Origin: Euwallacea fornicatus
Lineage: Eukaryota > Arthropoda > Insecta > Coleoptera > Curculionidae
Reading direction: 5' to 3'
Assembly (NCBI RefSeq): GCF_040115645.1
Contig: NW_027096011.1
Span: 1,178,001 to 1,242,000 of the forward strand
Length of the DNA: 64,000 bases
Shown here: positions 11,445 to 24,000 of the stretch, in pieces
How the letters are laid out: the number at the start of each line of letters is the position of its first letter
How positions within the stretch are numbered: position 1 is the first letter of the stretch
Made by a program: the position numbers and the translations under genes
Notes under the pieces: generated by a model
What the model was told of the DNA's origin: nothing
The model's input: the letters and a program-made list of their open reading frames with translations, nothing else
The model's database searches: none

Positions 11445-14400
11445 AGTTGATTTGGTGAAGTTATCGAGTTTCAAATTTGGAAAAGTCGCAAAAGTTGCAT
11501 GGTTAAGCACATAAAGTACTATTTATCCTCGAAACTGTTCAAGATGCAATTAGGATGTGTCGTGTCACCTTAAAGATCTCGTCGAGCTGATTAATTTGAA
11601 TCTTTGTTGAAGAAGTTTGGAGTTGATTTGGTGAAGTTATCGAGTCTCAAAGTTGGAAAAGTCGCAAAAGTTGCATGGTTAAGCACATAAAGTACTATTT
11701 ATCCTGGAAACTCTTCAAGATGCAATTAGGATGTGTCATGTAACCTTAAAGATCTCGTCGAGCTGATTAATTTGTATCTTTGTTTAAGAAGTATGGAGTT
11801 GATTTGGTAAAGTTATCGAGTCTTAAAGTTGGAAAAGTCGCAAAAGTTGCGTGGTTAAGCACATAAAGTACTATTTATCCTGGAAACTCTTCAAGATGCA
11901 ATTAGGATGTGTCATGTAACCTTAAAGATCTCGTCGAGCTGATTAATTTGTATCTTTGTTTAAGAAGTATGGAGTTGATTTGGTAAAGTTATCGAGTCTT
12001 AAAGTTGGAAAAGTCGCAAAAGTTGCGTGGTTAAGCACATAAAGTACTATTTATCCTGGAAACTCTTCAAGATGCAATTAGGATGTGTCATGTAACCTTA
12101 AAGATCTCGTCGAGGTGATTAATTTGAATCTTTGTTTAAGAAGTGTGAAGTTGATTTGGTGAAGTTATCGAGTTTCAAATTTGGAAAAGTCGCAAAAGTT
12201 GCATGGTTAAGCACATAAAGTACTATTTATCCTCGAAACTCTTCAAGATGCAATTAGGATGTGTCGTGTCACCTTAAAGATCTCGTCGAGCTGATTAATT
12301 TGAATCTTTGTTGAAGAAGTTTGGAGTTGATTTGGTGAAGTTATCGAGTTTCAAATTTGGAAAAGTCGCAAAAGTTGCATGGTTAAGCACATAAAGAACT
12401 ATTTATCCTCGAAACTCTTCAAGATGCAATTAGGATGTGTCGTGTCACCTTAAAGATCTCGTCGAGCTGATTAATTTGAATCTTTGTTGAAGAAGTTTGG
12501 AGTTGATTTGGTGAAGTTATCGAGTCTCAAAGTTGGAAAAGTCGCAAAAGTTGCATGGTTAAGCACATAAAGTACTATTTATCCTGGAAACTCTTCAAGA
12601 TGCAATTAGGATGTGTCATGTAACCTTAAAGATCTCGTCGAGCTGATTAATTTGTATCTTTGTTTAAGAAGTATGGAGTTGATTTGGTAAAGTTATCGAG
12701 TCTTAAAGTTGGAAAAGTCGCAAAAGTTGCGTGGTTAAGCACATAAAGTACTATTTATCCTGGAAACTCTTCAAGATGCAATTAGGATGTGTCATGTAAC
12801 CTTAAAGATCTCGTCGAGGTGATTAATTTGAATCTTTGTTTAAGAAGTTTGGAGTTGATTTGGTGAAGTTATCGAGTTTCAAATTTGGAAAAGTCGCAAA
12901 AGTTGCGTGGTTAAGCACATAAAGTACTATTTATCCTGGAAACTCTTCAAGATGCAATTAGGATGTGTCATGTAACCTTAAAGATCTCGTCGAGGTGATT
13001 AATTTGAATCTTTGTTTAAGAAGTGTGAAGTTGATTTGGTGAAGTTATCGAGTTTCAAATTTGGAAAAGTCGCAAAAGTTGCATGGTTAAGCACATAAAG
13101 TACTATTTATCCTCGAAACTCTTCAAGATGCAATTAGGATGTGTCGTGTCACCTTAAAGATCTCGTCGAGCTGATTAATTTGAATCTTTGTTGAAGAAGT
13201 TTGGAGTTGATTTGGTGAAGTTATCGAGTTTCAAATTTGGAAAAGTCGCAAAAGTTGCATGGTTAAGCACATAAAGTACTATTTATCCTCGAAACTCTTC
13301 AAGATGCAATTAGGATGTGTCGTGTCACCTTAAAGATCTCGTCGAGCTGATTAATTTGAATCTTTGTTGAAGAAGTTTGGAGTTGATTTGGTGAAGTTAT
13401 CGAGTCTCAAAGTTGGAAAAGTCGCAAAAGTTGCATGGTTAAGCACATAAAGTACTATTTATCCTGGAAACTCTTCAAGATGCAATTAGGATGTGTCATG
13501 TAACCTTAAAGATCTCGTCGAGCTGATTAATTTGTATCTTTGTTTAAGAAGTATGGAGTTGATTTGGTAAAGTTATCGAGTCTTAAAGTTGGAAAAGTCG
13601 CAAAAGTTGCGTGGTTAAGCACATAAAGTACTATTTATCCTGGAAACTCTTCAAGATGCAATTAGGATGTGTCATGTAACCTTAAAGATCTCGTCGAGGT
13701 GATTAATTTGAATCTTTGTTTAAGAAGTTTGGAGTTGATTTGGTGAAGTTATCGAGTTTCAAATTTGGAAAAGTCGCAAAAGTTGCATGGTTAAGCACAT
13801 AAAGTACTATTTATCCTCGAAACTCTTCAAGATGCAATTAGGATGTGTCATGTCACTTTAAAGATCTCGTCGAGCTGATTAATTTGAATCTTTGTTGAAG
13901 AAGTTTGGAGTTGATTTGGTGAAGTTATCGAGTCTCAAAGTTGGAAAAGTCTCAAAAGTTGCGTGGTTAGGCACATAAAGTCCTATTTATCCTGGAAACT
14001 CTACAAGATGCAATTAGGATGTGTCATGTAACCTTAAAGATCTCGTCGAGCTGATTAATTTGAATCTTTGTTGAAGAAGTTTGGAGTTGATTTGGTGAAG
14101 TTATCGAGTCTCAAAGTTGGAAAAGTCGCAAAAGTTGCATGGTTAAGCACATAAAGTACTATTTATCCTGGAAACTCTTCAAGATGCAATTAGGATGTGT
14201 CATGTAACCTTAAAGATCTCGTCGAGCTGATTAATTTGTATCTTTGTTTAAGAAGTATGGAGTTGATTTGGTAAAGTTATCGAGTCTTAAAGTTGGAAAA
14301 GTCGCAAAAGTTGCGTGGTTAAGCACATAAAGTACTATTTATCCTGGAAACTCTTCAAGATGCAATTAGGATGTGTCATGTAACCTTAAAGATCTCGTCG

Positions 14401-14989
14401 AGGTGATTAATTTGAATCTTTGTTTAAGAAGTTTGGAGTTGATTTGGTGAAGTTATCGAGTTTCAAATTTGGAAAAGTCGCAAAAGTTGCATGGTTAAGC
14501 ACATAAAGTACTATTTATCCTCGAAACTCTTCAAGATGCAATTAGGATGTGTCATGTCACTTTAAAGATCTCGTCGAGCTGATTAATTTGAATCTTTGTT
14601 GAAGAAGTTTGGAGTTGATTTGATGAAGTTATCGAGTCTCAAAGTTGGAAAAGTCTCAAAAGTTGCGTGGTTAAGCACATAAAGTTCTATTTATCCTGGA
14701 AACTCTTCAAGATGCAATTAGGATGTGTCATGTAACCTTAAAGATCTCGTCGAGGTGATTAATTTGAATCTTTGTTTAAGAAGTTTGGAGTTGATTTGGT
14801 GAAGTTATCGAGTTTCAAATTTGGAAAAGTCGCAAAAGTTGCATGGTTAAGCACATAAAGTACTATTTATCCTCGAAACTCTTCAAGATGCAATTAGGAT
14901 GTGTCATGTCACTTTAAAGATCTCGTCGAGCTGATTAATTTGAATCTTTGTTGAAGAAGTTTGGAGTTGATTTGGTGAAGTTATCGAGT
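11445..14989 (+). repeat. Copy 2 of the 15-monomer unit, expanded by an internal 5-monomer duplication
   Basis: 11445-12906 matches 8805-10266, and 12885-14989 matches 9365-11469. The five-monomer part 9365-10266 is therefore present twice here, at 12005-12906 and 12885-13786, making this copy 20 monomers long instead of 15. The stretch 12885-14989 (2.1 kb, 12 monomers) showed no difference from 9365-11469 in my monomer-by-monomer comparison. The single variant at 12397 lies in only one of the two internal copies, so it arose after the internal duplication or was lost from the other by conversion. Confidence 0.85.
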
Positions 14990-16192
14990 CTCAAAGTTGG
15001 AAAAGTCTCAAAAGTTGCGTGGTTAAGCACATAAAGTCCTATTTATCCTGGAAACTCTTAAAGATGCAATTAGGATGTGTCATGTAACCTTAAAGATCTC
15101 GTCGAGGTGATTAATTTGAATCTTTGTTTAAAAAGTTTGGAGTTGATTTGGTGAAGTTATCGAGTTTCAAATTTGGAAAAGTCGCAAAAGTTGCGTGGTT
15201 AAGCACATAAAGTCCTATTTATCCTGGAAACTCTTCAAGATGCAATTAGGATGTGTCATGTAACCTTAAAGATCTCGTCGAGGTGATTAATTTGAATCTT
15301 TGTTTAAGAAGTTTGGAGTTGATTTGGTAAAGTTATCGAGTCTTAAAGTTGGAAAAGTCTCAAAAGTTGCGTGGTTAAGCACATAAAGTACTATTTATCC
15401 TGGAAACTCTTCAAGATGCAATTAGGATGTGTCGTGTCACCTTAAAGATCTCGTCGAGCTGATTAGTTTGAATTTTTGTTGAAGAAGTTTGGAGTTGATT
15501 TGGTGAAGTTATCGAGTCTCAAAGTTGGAAAAGTATTAAAACTTGCGTGTTTGGGCACATAAAGTACTATTTATCCTGGAAACTCTTCAAGATGCAATTA
15601 GGATGTGTCATGTAACCTTAAAGATCTCGTCGAGGTGATTAATTTGAATCTTTGTTTAAGAAGTTTGGAGTTGATTTGGTGAAGTTATCGAGTTTCAAAT
15701 TTGGAAAAGTCGCAAAAGTTGCATGGTTAAGCACATAAAGTACTATTTATCCTCGAAACTCTTCAAGATGCAATTAGGATGTGTCATGTCACTTTAAAGA
15801 TCTCGTCGAGCTGATTAATTTGAATCTTTGTTGAAGAAGTTTGGAGTTGATTTGGTGAAGTTATCGAGTCTCAAAGTTGGAAAAGTCTCAAAAGTTGCGT
15901 GGTTAAGCACATAAAGTCCTATTTATCCTGGAAACTCTTAAAGATGCAATTAGGATGTGTCATGTAACCTTAAAGATCTCGTCGAGGTGATTAATTTGAA
16001 TCTTTGTTTAAAAAGTTTGGAGTTGATTTGGTGAAGTTATCGAGTTTCAAATTTGGAAAAGTCGCAAAAGTTGCGTGGTTAAGCACATAAAGTCCTATTT
16101 ATCCTGGAAACTCTTCAAGATGCAATTAGGATGTGTCATGTAACCTTAAAGATCTCGTCGAGGTGATTAATTTGAATCTTTGTTTAAGAAGT
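14687..16192 (+). repeat. Tandem 5-monomer duplication with the aactcttaaag marker
   Basis: Bases 14687-15312 recur at 15567-16192 (offset 880 bp). Markers are aactcttaaag (15053 and 15933) and tttgtttaaaaag (near 15125 and 16005). An older relative carries the same aactcttaaag at 8541, 37 monomers upstream. Between the copies lies a segment with gtattaaaac (15533) that matches the 5.3-5.55 kb region at an offset of 57 monomers, so this short region is a mosaic of two upstream sources. Confidence 0.8.
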
Positions 16193-17493
16193 GTGAAGTT
16201 GATTTGGTGAAGTTATCGAGTTTCAAATTTGGAAAAGTCGCAAAAGTTGCGTGGTTAAGCACATAAAGTCCTATTTATCGTGGAAACTCTTCAAGATGCA
16301 ATTAGGATGTGTCATGTAACCTTGAAGATCTCGTCGAGCTGATTAATTTGAATCTTTGTTTAAGAAGTTTGGAGTTGATTTGGTGAAGTTATCGAGTTTC
16401 AAATTTGGAAAAGTCGCAAAAGTTGCATGGTTAAGCACATAAAGTACTATTTATCCTCGAAACTCTTCAAGATGCAATTAGGATGTGTCATGTCACTTTA
16501 AAGATCTCGTCGAGCTGATTAATTTGAATCTTTGTTGAAGAAGTTTGGACTTGATTTGGTGAAGTTATCGAGTCTCAAAGTTGGAAAAGTCTCAAAAGTT
16601 GCGTGGTTAAGCACATAAAGTCCTATTTATCCTGGAAACTCTTCAAGATGCAATTAGGATGTGTCGTGTCACCTTAAAGATCTCGTCGAGCTGATTAATT
16701 TGAATCTTTGTTGAAGAAGTTTGGAGTTGATTTGGTGAAGTTATCGAGTCTCAAAGTTGGAAAAGTCTTAAAACTTGCGTGTTTGAGCACATAAAGTACT
16801 ATTTATCCTGGAAACTCTTCAAGATGCAATTAGGATGTGTCATGTCACTTTAAAGATCTCGTCGAGCTGATTAATTTGAATCTTTGTTGAAGAAGTTTGT
16901 AGTTGATTTGGTGAAGTTATCGAGTCTCAAAATTAGAAAAGTCTCAAAAGTTGCGTGGTTAAGCACATAAAGTACTATTTATCGTGGAAACTCTTCAAGA
17001 TGCAATTAGGATGTGTCATGTAACCTTGAAGATCTCGTCGAGGTGATTAATTTGAATCTTTGTTTAAGAAGTGTAAAGTTGATTTGGTGAAGTTATCGAG
17101 TTTCAAATTTGGAAAAGTCGCAAAAGTTGCGTGGTTAAGCACATAAAGTCCTATTTATCGTGGAAACTCTTCAAGATGCAATTAGGATGTGTCATGTAAC
17201 CTTGAAGATCTCGTCGAGGTGATTAATTTGAATCTTTGTTTAAGAAGTGTGAAGTTGATTTGGTGAAGTTATCGAGTCTCAAAGTTGGAAAAGTCTCAAA
17301 AGTTGCGTGGTTAAGCACATAAAGTCCTATTTATCCTGGAAACTCTTCAAGATGCAATTAGGATGTGTCGTGTCACCTTAAAGATCTCGTCGAGCTGATT
17401 AATTTGAATCTTTGTTGAAGAAGTTTGGAGTTGATTTGGTGAAGTTATCGAGTCTCAAAGTTGGAAAAGTCTCAAAAGTTGCGTGGTTAAGCA
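16193..17493 (+). repeat. Mixed monomers with the ccttgaaga variant
   Basis: Several monomers here read accttgaagatc in place of accttaaagatc (near 16319, 17023 and 17199), a variant I did not see elsewhere. They alternate with gtgaagttga or gtaaagttga starts and cgtgg. The variant lies next to the conserved core but leaves the BglII site agatct intact. It marks a young local expansion of a few units. Confidence 0.65.
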
Positions 17494-18525
17494 CATAAAG
17501 TACTATTTATCGTGGAAACTCTTCAAGATGCAATTAGTATGTGTCATGTCACTTTAAAGATCTCGTCGAGCTGATTAATTTGAATCTTTGTTTAAGAAGT
17601 ATGGAGTTGATTTGGTTAAGTTATCGAGTCTCAAAGTTGGAAAAGTCTTAAAACTTGCGTGTTTGAGCACATAAAGTACTATTTATCCTCGAAACTCTTC
17701 AAGATGCAATTAGGATGTGTCATGTCACTTTAAAGATCTCGTCGAGCTGATTAATTTGAATCTGCGATTAAGAAGTTTGGAGTTGATTTGGTGAAGTTAT
17801 CGAGTCTCAAAGTTGGAAAAGTCGCAAAAGTGGCGTATTTGAGCACATAAAGTACTATTTATCCTGGAAACTCTTCAAGACGCAATTAGGATGTGTCATG
17901 TCACTTTAAAGATCTCGTCGAGCTGATTAATTTGAATCTTTGTTGAAGAAGTTTGTAGTTGATTCGGTGAAGTTATCGAGTCTCAAAATTAGAAAAGCCT
18001 CAAAAGTTGCGTGGTTAAGCACATAAAGTCCTATTTATCCTGGAAACTCTACAAAATGTAATTAGGATGTGTCATGTAACCTTAAAGATCTCGTCGAGCT
18101 GATTAATTTGAATCTTTGTTGAAGAAGTTTGGAGTTGATTTGGTGAAGTTATCGAGTCTCAAAGTTGGAAAAGTCTCAAAAGTTGCGTGGTTAAGCACAT
18201 AAAGTCCTATTTATCCTGGAAACTCTTCAAGATGCAATTAGGATGTGTCGTGTCACCTTAAAGATCTCGTCGAGCTGATTAATTTGAATCTTTGTTGAAG
18301 AAGTTTGGAGTTGATTTGGTGAAGTTATCGAGTCTCAAAGTTGGAAAAGTCTCAAAAGTTGCGTATTTGAGCCCATAAAGTACTATTTATCGTGGAAACT
18401 CTTCAAGATGCAATTAGGATGCGTCGTGTCACCTTAAAGATCTCGTCGAAGTGATTAATTTGAATCTTTGTTTAAGAAGTTTGGAGTTGATTTGGTGAAG
18501 TTATCGAGTTTCAAATTTGGAAAAG
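17494..18525 (+). repeat. Long-range duplicated segment, copy 2 (partner at 7110-8141)
   Basis: Second copy of the segment described at 7110, 59 monomers downstream. It keeps the private marker tcaagacgca (17875), which the related cassettes at 22, 30 and 38 kb lack (they read tcaagatgca). Its closest relatives are therefore the two copies near 6.2-8.0 kb. Confidence 0.8.
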
Positions 18526-21034
18526 TCTCAAAAGTTGCGTGGTTAAGCACATAAAGTACTATTTATCCTGGAAACTCTTCAAGATGCAATTAGGATGTGT
18601 CATGTAACCTTAAAGATCTCGTCGAGGTGATTAATTTGAATCTTTGTTTAAGAAGTTTGGAGTTGATTTGGTGAAGTTATCGAGTTTCAAATTTGGAAAA
18701 GTCGCAAAAGTTGCATGGTTAAGCACATAAAGTACTATTTATCCTCGAAACTCTTCAAGATGCAATTAGGATGTGTCATGTCACTTTAAAGATCTCGTCG
18801 AGCTGATTAATTTGAATCTTTGTTGAAGAAGTTTGGAGTTGATTTGATGAAGTTATCGAGTCTCAAAGTTGAAAAAGTCTCAAAAGTTGCGTGGTTAAGC
18901 ACATAAAGTCCTATTTATCCTGGAAACTCTACAAGATGCAATTAGGATGTGTCATGTAACCTTAAAGATCTCGTCGAGCTGATTAATTTGAATCTTTGTT
19001 GAAGAAGTTTGGAGTTGATTTGGTGAAGTTATCGAGTCTCAAAGTTGGAAAAGTCGCAAAAGTTGCATGGTTAAGCACATAAAGTACTATTTATCCTGGA
19101 AACTCTTCAAGATGCAATTAGGATGTGTCATGTAACCTTAAAGATCTCGTCGAGCTGATTAATTTGTATCTTTGTTTAAGAAGTATGGAGTTGATTTGGT
19201 AAAGTTATCGAGTCTTAAAGTTGGAAAAGTCGCAAAAGTTGCGTGGTTAAGCACATAAAGTACTATTTATCCTGGAAACTCTTCAAGATGCAATTAGGAT
19301 GTGTCATGTCACTTTAAAGATCTCGTCGAGCTGATTAATTTGAATCTTTGTTGAAGAAGTTTGGAGTTGATTTGGTGAAGTTATCGAGTCTCAAAGTTGG
19401 AAAAGTCTCAAAAGTTGCGTGGTTAAGCACATAAAGTCCTATTTATCCTGGAAACTCTACAAGATGTAATTAGGATGTGTCATGTAACCTTAAAGATCTC
19501 GTCGAGCTGATTAATTTGAATCTTTGTTGAAGAAGTTTGGAGTTGATTTGGTGAAGTTATCGAGTCTCAAAGTTGGAAAAGTCTCAAAAGTTGCGTGGTT
19601 AAGCACATAAAGTCCTATTTATCCTGGAAACTCTTCAAGATGCAATTAGGATGTGTCGTGTCACCTTAAAGATCTCGTCGAGCTGATTAATTTGAATCTT
19701 TGTTGAAGAAGTTTGGAGTTGATTTGGTGAAGTTATCGAGTCTCAAAGTTGGAAAAGTCTCAAAAGTTGCGTGGTTAAGCACATAAAGTCCTATTTATCC
19801 TGGAAACTCTACAAGATGTAATTAGGATGTGTCATGTCACTTTAAAGATCTCGTCGAGCTGATTAATTTGAATCTTTGTTGAAGAAGTTTGGAGTTGATT
19901 TGGTGAAGTTATCGAGTCTCAAAGTTGGAAAAGTCGCAAAAGTTGCATGGTTAAGCACATAAAGTACTATTTATCCTGGAAACTCTTCAAGATGCAATTA
20001 GGATGTGTCATGTAACCTTAAAGATCTCGTCGAGCTGATTAATTTGTATCTTTGTTTAAGAAGTATGGAGTTGATTTGGTAAAGTTATCGAGTCTTAAAG
20101 TTGGAAAAGTCGCAAAAGTTGCGTGGTTAAGCACATAAAGTACTATTTATCCTGGAAACTCTTCAAGATGCAATTAGGATGTGTCATGTAACCTTAAAGA
20201 TCTCGTCGAGGTGATTAATTTGAATCTTTGTTTAAGAAGTTTGGAGTTGATTTGGTGAAGTTATCGAGTTTCAAATTTGGAAAAGTCGCAAAAGTTGCAT
20301 GGTTAAGCACATAAAGTACTATTTATCCTCGAAACTCTTCAAGATGCAATTAGGATGTGTCATGTCACTTTAAAGATCTCGTCGAGCTGATTAATTTGAA
20401 TCTTTGTTGAAGAAGTTTGGAGTTGATTTGATGAAGTTATCGAGTCTCAAAGTTGAAAAAGTCTCAAAAGTTGCGTGGTTAAGCACATAAAGTCCTATTT
20501 ATCCTGGAAACTCTACAAGATGCAATTAGGATGTGTCATGTAACCTTAAAGATCTCGTCGAGCTGATTAATTTGAATCTTTGTTTAAGAAGTGTGAAGTT
20601 GATTTGGTGAAGTTATCGAGTTTCAAATTTGGAAAAGTCGCAAAAGTTGCATGGTTAAGCACATAAAGTACTATTTATCCTCGAAACTGTTCAAGATGCA
20701 ATTAGGATGTGTCGTGTCACCTTAAAGATCTCGTCGAGCTGATTAATTTGAATCTTTGTTTAAGAAGTTTGGAGTTGATTTGGTAAAGTTATCGAGTCTT
20801 AAACTTGGAAAAGTCTCAAAAGTTGCGTGGTTAAGCACATAAAGTACTATTTATCCTGGAAACTCTTCAAGATGCAATTAGGATGTGTCGTGTCACCTTA
20901 AAGATCTCGTCGAGCTGATTAGTTTGAATTTTTGTTGAAGAAGTTTGGAGTTGATTTGGTGAAGTTATCGAGTTTCAAATTTGGAAAAGTCGCAAAAGTT
21001 GCATGGTTAAGCACATAAAGTACTATTTATCCTC
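18526..21034 (+). repeat. Mixed W-X-containing monomers before the long higher-order repeat
   Basis: About 14 monomers. W-X pairs start at 19009 and 19889, five monomers apart, each preceded by units with ctctacaaga and tcct. Units with ttgatgaag and gttgaaaaag occur near 18833 and 20417. The gaaactgttc marker recurs near 20685 and the gattagtttgaatttttg variant near 20917, both also present around 5.2-5.45 kb, so part of this region was copied from there or the reverse. Confidence 0.7.
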
Positions 21035-24000
21035 GAAACTCTTCAAGATGCAATTAGGATGTGTCATGTCACTTTAAAGATCTCGTCGAGCTGATTAATT
21101 TGAATCTGCGATTAAGAAGTTTGGAGTGGATTTGGTGAAGTTATCGAGTCTCAAAATTGGAAAAGTCGCAAAAGTGGCGTATTTGAGCACATAAAGTACT
21201 ATTTATCCTGGAAACTCTTCAAGATGCAATTAGGATGTGTCATGTCACTTTAAAGATCTCGTCGAGCTGATTAATTTGAATCTTTGTTGAAGAAGTTTGG
21301 AGTTGATTTGGTGAAGTTATCGAGTCTCAAAGTTGGAAAAGTCTCAAAAGTTGCGTGGTTAAGCACATAAAGTCCTATTTATCCTGGAAACTCTACAAGA
21401 TGTAATTAGGATGTGTCATGTAACCTTAAAGATCTCGTCGAGCTGATTAATTTGAATCTTTGTTGAAGAAGTTTGGAGTTGATTTGGTGAAGTTATCGAG
21501 TCTCAAAGTTGGAAAAGTCTCAAAAGTTGCGTGGTTAAGCACATAAAGTACTATTTATCGTGGAAACTCTTCAAGATGCAATTAGTATGTGTCATGTCAC
21601 TTTAAAGATCTCGTCGAGCTGATTAATTTGAATCTTTGTTTAAGAAGTATGGAGTTGATTTGGTTAAGTTATCGAGTCTCAAAGTTGGAAAAGTCTTAAA
21701 ACTTGCGTGTTTGAGCACATAAAGTACTATTTATCCTCGAAACTCTTCAAGATGCAATTAGGATGTGTCATGTCACTTTAAAGATCTCGTCGAGCTGATT
21801 AATTTGAATCTGCGATTAAGAAGTTTGGAGTTGATTTGGTGAAGTTATCGAGTCCCAAAGTTGGAAAAGTCGCAAAAGTGGCGTATTTGAGCACATAAAG
21901 TACTATTTATCCTGGAAACTCTTCAAGATGCAATTAGGATGTGTCATGTCACTTTAAAGATCTCGTCGAGCTGATTAATTTGAATCTTTGTTGAAGAAGT
22001 TTGTAGTTGATTCGGTGAAGTTATCGAGTCTCAAAATTAGAAAAGCCTCAAAAGTTGCGTGGTTAAGCACATAAAGTCCTATTTATCCTGGAAACTCTTC
22101 AAGATGCAATTAGGATGTGTCGTGTCACCTTAAAGATCTCGTCGAGCTGATTAATTTGAATCTTTGTTGAAGAAGTTTGGAGTTGATTTGGTGAAGTTAT
22201 CGAGTCTCAAAGTTGGAAAAGTCTTAAAACTTGCGTGTTTGAGCACATAAAGTACTATTTATCCTGGAAACTCTTCAAGATGCAATTAGGATGTGTCATG
22301 TCACTTTAAAGATCTCGTCGAGCTGATTAATTTGAATCTTTGTTGAAGAAGTTTGTAGTTGATTTGGTGAAGTTATCGAGTCTCAAAATTAGAAAACTCT
22401 CAAAAGTTGCGTGGTTAAGCACATAAAGTACTATTTATCGTGGAAATTCTTCAAGATGCAATTAGGATGTGTCATGTAACCTTAAAGATCTCGTCGAGGT
22501 GATTAATTTGAATCTTTGTTTAAGAAGTGTGAAGTTGATTTGGTGAAGTTATCGAGTTTCAAATTTGGAAAAGTCGCAAAAGTTGCATGGTTAAGCACAT
22601 AAAGTACTATTTATCCTCGAAACTCTTCAAGATGCAATTAGGATGTGTCGTGTCACCTTAAAGATCTCGTCGAGCTGATTAATTTGAATCTTTGTTTAAG
22701 AAGTTTGGAGTTGATTTGGTGAAGTTATCGAGTTTGAAATTTGGAAAAGTCGCAAAAGTTGCATGGTTAAGCACATAAAGTACTATTTATCCTCGAAACT
22801 CTTCAAGATGCAATTAGGATGTGTCGTGTCACCTTAAAGATCTCGTCGAGCTGATTAATTTGAATCTTTGTTGAAGAAGTTTGGAGTTGATTTGGTGAAG
22901 TTATCGAGTCTCAAAGTTGGAAAAGTCTTAAAACTTGCGTGTTTGAGCACATAAAGTACTATTTATCCTGGAAACTCTTCAAGATGTAATTAGGATGTGT
23001 CATGTCACTTTAAAGATCTCGTCGAGCTGATTAATTTGAATCTTTGTTGAAGAAGTTTGGAGTTTGTTTGGTGAAGTTTTTGAATCTCAAAGTTGGAAAA
23101 GTCTCAAAAGTTACGTGGTTAAGCACATAAAGTACTATTTATCCTGGAAACTCTACAAAATGCAATTAGGATGTGTCGTGTCACCTTAAACATCTCGTCG
23201 AGCTGATTAATTTGAATCTTCGATTAAGAAATTTGGAGTTTGTTTGGTGAAGTTTTTGAATCTCAAAGTTGGAAAAGTCTCAAAAGTTACGTGGTTAAGC
23301 ACATAAAGTACTATTTATCCTGGAAACTCTTCAAGATGCAATTAGGATGTGTCATGTAACCTTAAAGATCTCGTCGAGGTGATTACTTTGAATCTTTGTT
23401 GAAGAAGTGTGGAGTTGATTTGGTGAAGTTATCGACTTTCAAATTTGGATAAGTCGCAAAAGTGGCGTATTTGAGCACATAAAGTACTATTTATCCTGGA
23501 AACTCTTCAAGATGCAATTAGGATGTGTCGTGTCACCTTAAAGATCTCGTCGAGCTGATTAATTTGAATCTTTGTTGAAGAAGTTTGGAGTTGATTTGGT
23601 AAAGTTATCGAGTCTTAAAGTTGGAAAAGTCTTAAAAGTTGCGTGTTTGAGCACATAAAGTACTATTTATCCTGGAAACTCTTCAAGATGCAATTAGGAT
23701 GTGTCATGTAACCTTAAAGATCTCGACGAGCTGATTAATTTGAATCTTTGTTGAAGAAGTTTGGAGTTGATTTGGTGAAGTTATCGAGTCTCAAAGTTGG
23801 AAAAGTCTCAAAAGTTGCGTAGTTGAGCCCATAAAGTACTATTTATCGTGGAAACTCTTCAAGATGCAATTAGGATGCGTCATGTCACCTTAAAGATCTC
23901 GTCGAGCTGATTAATTTGAATCTGCGATTAAGAAGTTTGGAGTTGATTTGGTGAAGTTATCGAGTCTCAAAGTTGGAAAAGTCTCAAAAGTTGCGTGTTT

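Noticed and set aside
8805..14989. Assembly error producing the near-identical copies
   Set aside because: It cannot be excluded without reads, but the copies differ in unit number (15 versus 20) and by a private change at 12397, and comparable events occur across the window. I treat it as real with that caution.
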